Positions 62,666 to 64,000 of a stretch of 64,000 nt of DNA are shown one piece after another (the first letter of the stretch is position 1; every line of letters starts with the position of its first letter). The position numbers and the translations under genes are program-made. The stretch is from Treponema rectale (GTDB lineage Bacteria > Spirochaetota > Spirochaetia > Treponematales > Treponemataceae): positions 1-64,000 of the forward strand of contig NZ_JACHFR010000001.1 in NCBI RefSeq assembly GCF_014202035.1. The letters are read 5' to 3'. Below the pieces are notes generated by a model, which was not told the origin of the DNA, made no database searches, and saw nothing but the letters and a program-made list of their open reading frames with translations.

Positions 62666-64000
62666 ATGAGAAAATTTTGTTTTATAATGCTTGGACTTGT
62701 GCTTACTTTTTTTACTTCCTGTTCTAATCCGGTATCTGAGGAAGAAAGTAGTTTTGTTGTAAGTTTTAATGCCGGTGTTTTAAAAAATGTAATTGATACA
62801 AATGAATGGTTCAGTGACTGTACTGATGTGTCCTTCAGAATTGAACTTTTTGTTTTTGATTATGACAATATGAAAGCTGACGAGGGAGGAGAACCTGTTA
62901 TTGTTCAAAAAGAAATAACTCTTTCTGATATTCAGGCAAAGAAAAATATTAATCTTCCTGTAGAAGGGCTTTCTGAAGGAAAAAGATATTTCGTTTCTTC
63001 TAGTTTAATGCTTACATATAAAAAGCCGGGTGCAGATGTTGCTCAGGAATTTACCTGTTACCGTACTAAAACAGAATCTGATGAAGAATCCCTGTATTAT
63101 GTAAAGCCTGGAAAAAACGTTTTTAATCTTAAACTTGTATCTGATTTTAAACCTGACTTAACTGTATATCCCCAGGGAGACGGTTATGAGATGACACGTT
63201 ATTATGGGTCTGGAACCACTTATGAAGTAAAAACCGAGGGAACGCTTTATGTTTCTTCTGAATATGCAGATTTTACAGGTGCAGATTATTCTGATCCGGA
63301 TGAATCTTTTTATGCTGTAACTTTTTTCTGTGAAAGTCCTACCTGTGCAAAGTTTAATGAAAAAGAATACCGTGCATGTCTTGAAGATTTCAGGGCTAAG
63401 TTTACTGCAGCTCCGGATGAAATAACTGAAATGTCTTATTCATCCTCCTTAACTCCGTCTTTAGTTAATTCAGATTTTTCATATTCATTTTATATTTTAG
63501 GTAAAACTACAATGGGCTCTATCTCTGGAAATTCTGTTTCCAGCGGAAGTAAAACGGTTTCTGATGTAGGTTCTTATTATTCTGGACTGGGGGCATCGTA
63601 TATTTCTTTGTCAGGAAATTCCGCCTGGACTGAAGGAGAAATAAAAGGTTTTTCTATAAAGGAGTTTGCGGGCGTAACGGTAGAATGTAGTTCTCTGGAT
63701 GAAAACGGAAAGCTTAATGTAAATCTGCTTGCTAATTCCATGGCTGAGTTTAAGATTACTCAGAAGTATACCGACGGAACGTCTGAAAGTTTTGTAAAAG
63801 TTTACAACAAAGATACTGGAACCTGTGGTGATTATACAGTTGCTTCTGAAAGGGTTTCAACTGCATTCCATAAAGTTCTTGGAGAGCAGACACTTAACTT
63901 TGTCCTTAATTCTTCCTGCTATGCTTCCTGTGATGTTGATGTATGCTGGACCTGGCCTCAGGTTGCATCTGTATATATTTATCCGGATGCTGATAGTAAT
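62666..64000 (+). CDS. Unknown lipoprotein, 3' end outside window
   Basis: The frame is open from ATG 62666 to the last base (445 codons seen). TAGGAGGAATTC precedes the start, an ideal ribosome binding site. The signal peptide (MRKFCFIMLGLVLTFF) ends in FTSC, so a lipoprotein is likely. The rest is Ser/Thr/Tyr-rich, acidic and apparently beta-structured, with several cysteines (for example FFCESPTCAKF). I see no catalytic motif and do not recognise the family. It lies after a terminator and is probably transcribed alone. Confidence 0.85.
   Translation, partial: MRKFCFIMLGLVLTFFTSCSNPVSEEESSFVVSFNAGVLKNVIDTNEWFSDCTDVSFRIELFVFDYDNMKADEGGEPVIVQKEITLSDIQAKKNINLPVEGLSEGKRYFVSSSLMLTYKKPGADVAQEFTCYRTKTESDEESLYYVKPGKNVFNLKLVSDFKPDLTVYPQGDGYEMTRYYGSGTTYEVKTEGTLYVSSEYADFTGADYSDPDESFYAVTFFCESPTCAKFNEKEYRACLEDFRAKFTAAPDEITEMSYSSSLTPSLVNSDFSYSFYILGKTTMGSISGNSVSSGSKTVSDVGSYYSGLGASYISLSGNSAWTEGEIKGFSIKEFAGVTVECSSLDENGKLNVNLLANSMAEFKITQKYTDGTSESFVKVYNKDTGTCGDYTVASERVSTAFHKVLGEQTLNFVLNSSCYASCDVDVCWTWPQVASVYIYPDADSN

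Overview
The window looks like chromosomal DNA of a saccharolytic, anaerobic Treponema (Spirochaetes), probably a gut or rumen species. The grounds are gene content and style: a spirochaete-type EF-G, a treponemal flgB-fliJ motility run, several SpoIIE-type phosphatases with 7TM inputs, formate/hydrogen fermentation genes, short lipoprotein signal peptides and beta-barrel-like outer membrane proteins. This is judged from the sequence alone; no database search was run.

Layout. 1-3.9 kb is accessory: the 3' part of an IS3-family transposase, a phage-tail-like fragment, a 5'-truncated PD-(D/E)XK gene, nested IS-end palindromes, a small HMA metal-binding protein and an uncharacterised P-loop ATPase. 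3.9-7.5 kb holds a mitochondrial-like EF-G1 and an unknown exported protein. 7.6-23.7 kb is a glycan-degradation cluster on the + strand: GH3, four consecutive exported GH5 enzymes, a second GH3, GH95 fucosidase, GH94 cellobiose phosphorylase and an esterase. The GH5 enzymes carry export signals and the others do not. This suggests outside depolymerisation and inside finishing of a beta-glucan, possibly fucosylated xyloglucan. 23.8-30.2 kb holds citrate synthase and a four-gene minus-strand operon of two SpoIIE phosphatases, a STAS antagonist and a VanY-type carboxypeptidase. 30.3-34.2 kb is grpE-dnaK-dnaJ. 34.4-41.4 kb is flgB-flgC-fliE / fliF-fliG-fliH-fliI-fliJ. 41.7-49.8 kb has a TGS/uridine-kinase-like protein, a third SpoIIE phosphatase with a 7TMR-DISM input, and divergent pflB and [FeFe]-hydrogenase genes. 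49.8-55 kb has a class 3 lipase with a barrel-like C-terminus, a PD-(D/E)XK gene and a porin-like gene among repeats. 55-61 kb is metabolic: DUF362 ferredoxin, RNA pseudouridine synthase, fhs, thrH and cimA. 61.2-64 kb has a frameshifted porin-like gene and a lipoprotein that runs off the end.

The most unusual material is non-coding. There is a family of dispersed MITE-like repeats with GGGG(A/C)TG-type terminal inverted repeats; one copy is flanked by perfect 10-bp direct repeats. There is also a 147-bp element with terminal inverted repeats packed with hairpins, and two IS-end palindromes, one inserted in the other with a 3-bp duplication. Several promoters can be read; three share TTGAAT-N17-TATAAT or a near match, and two genes appear to be transcribed with almost no leader. 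No tRNA, rRNA or CRISPR array was found.
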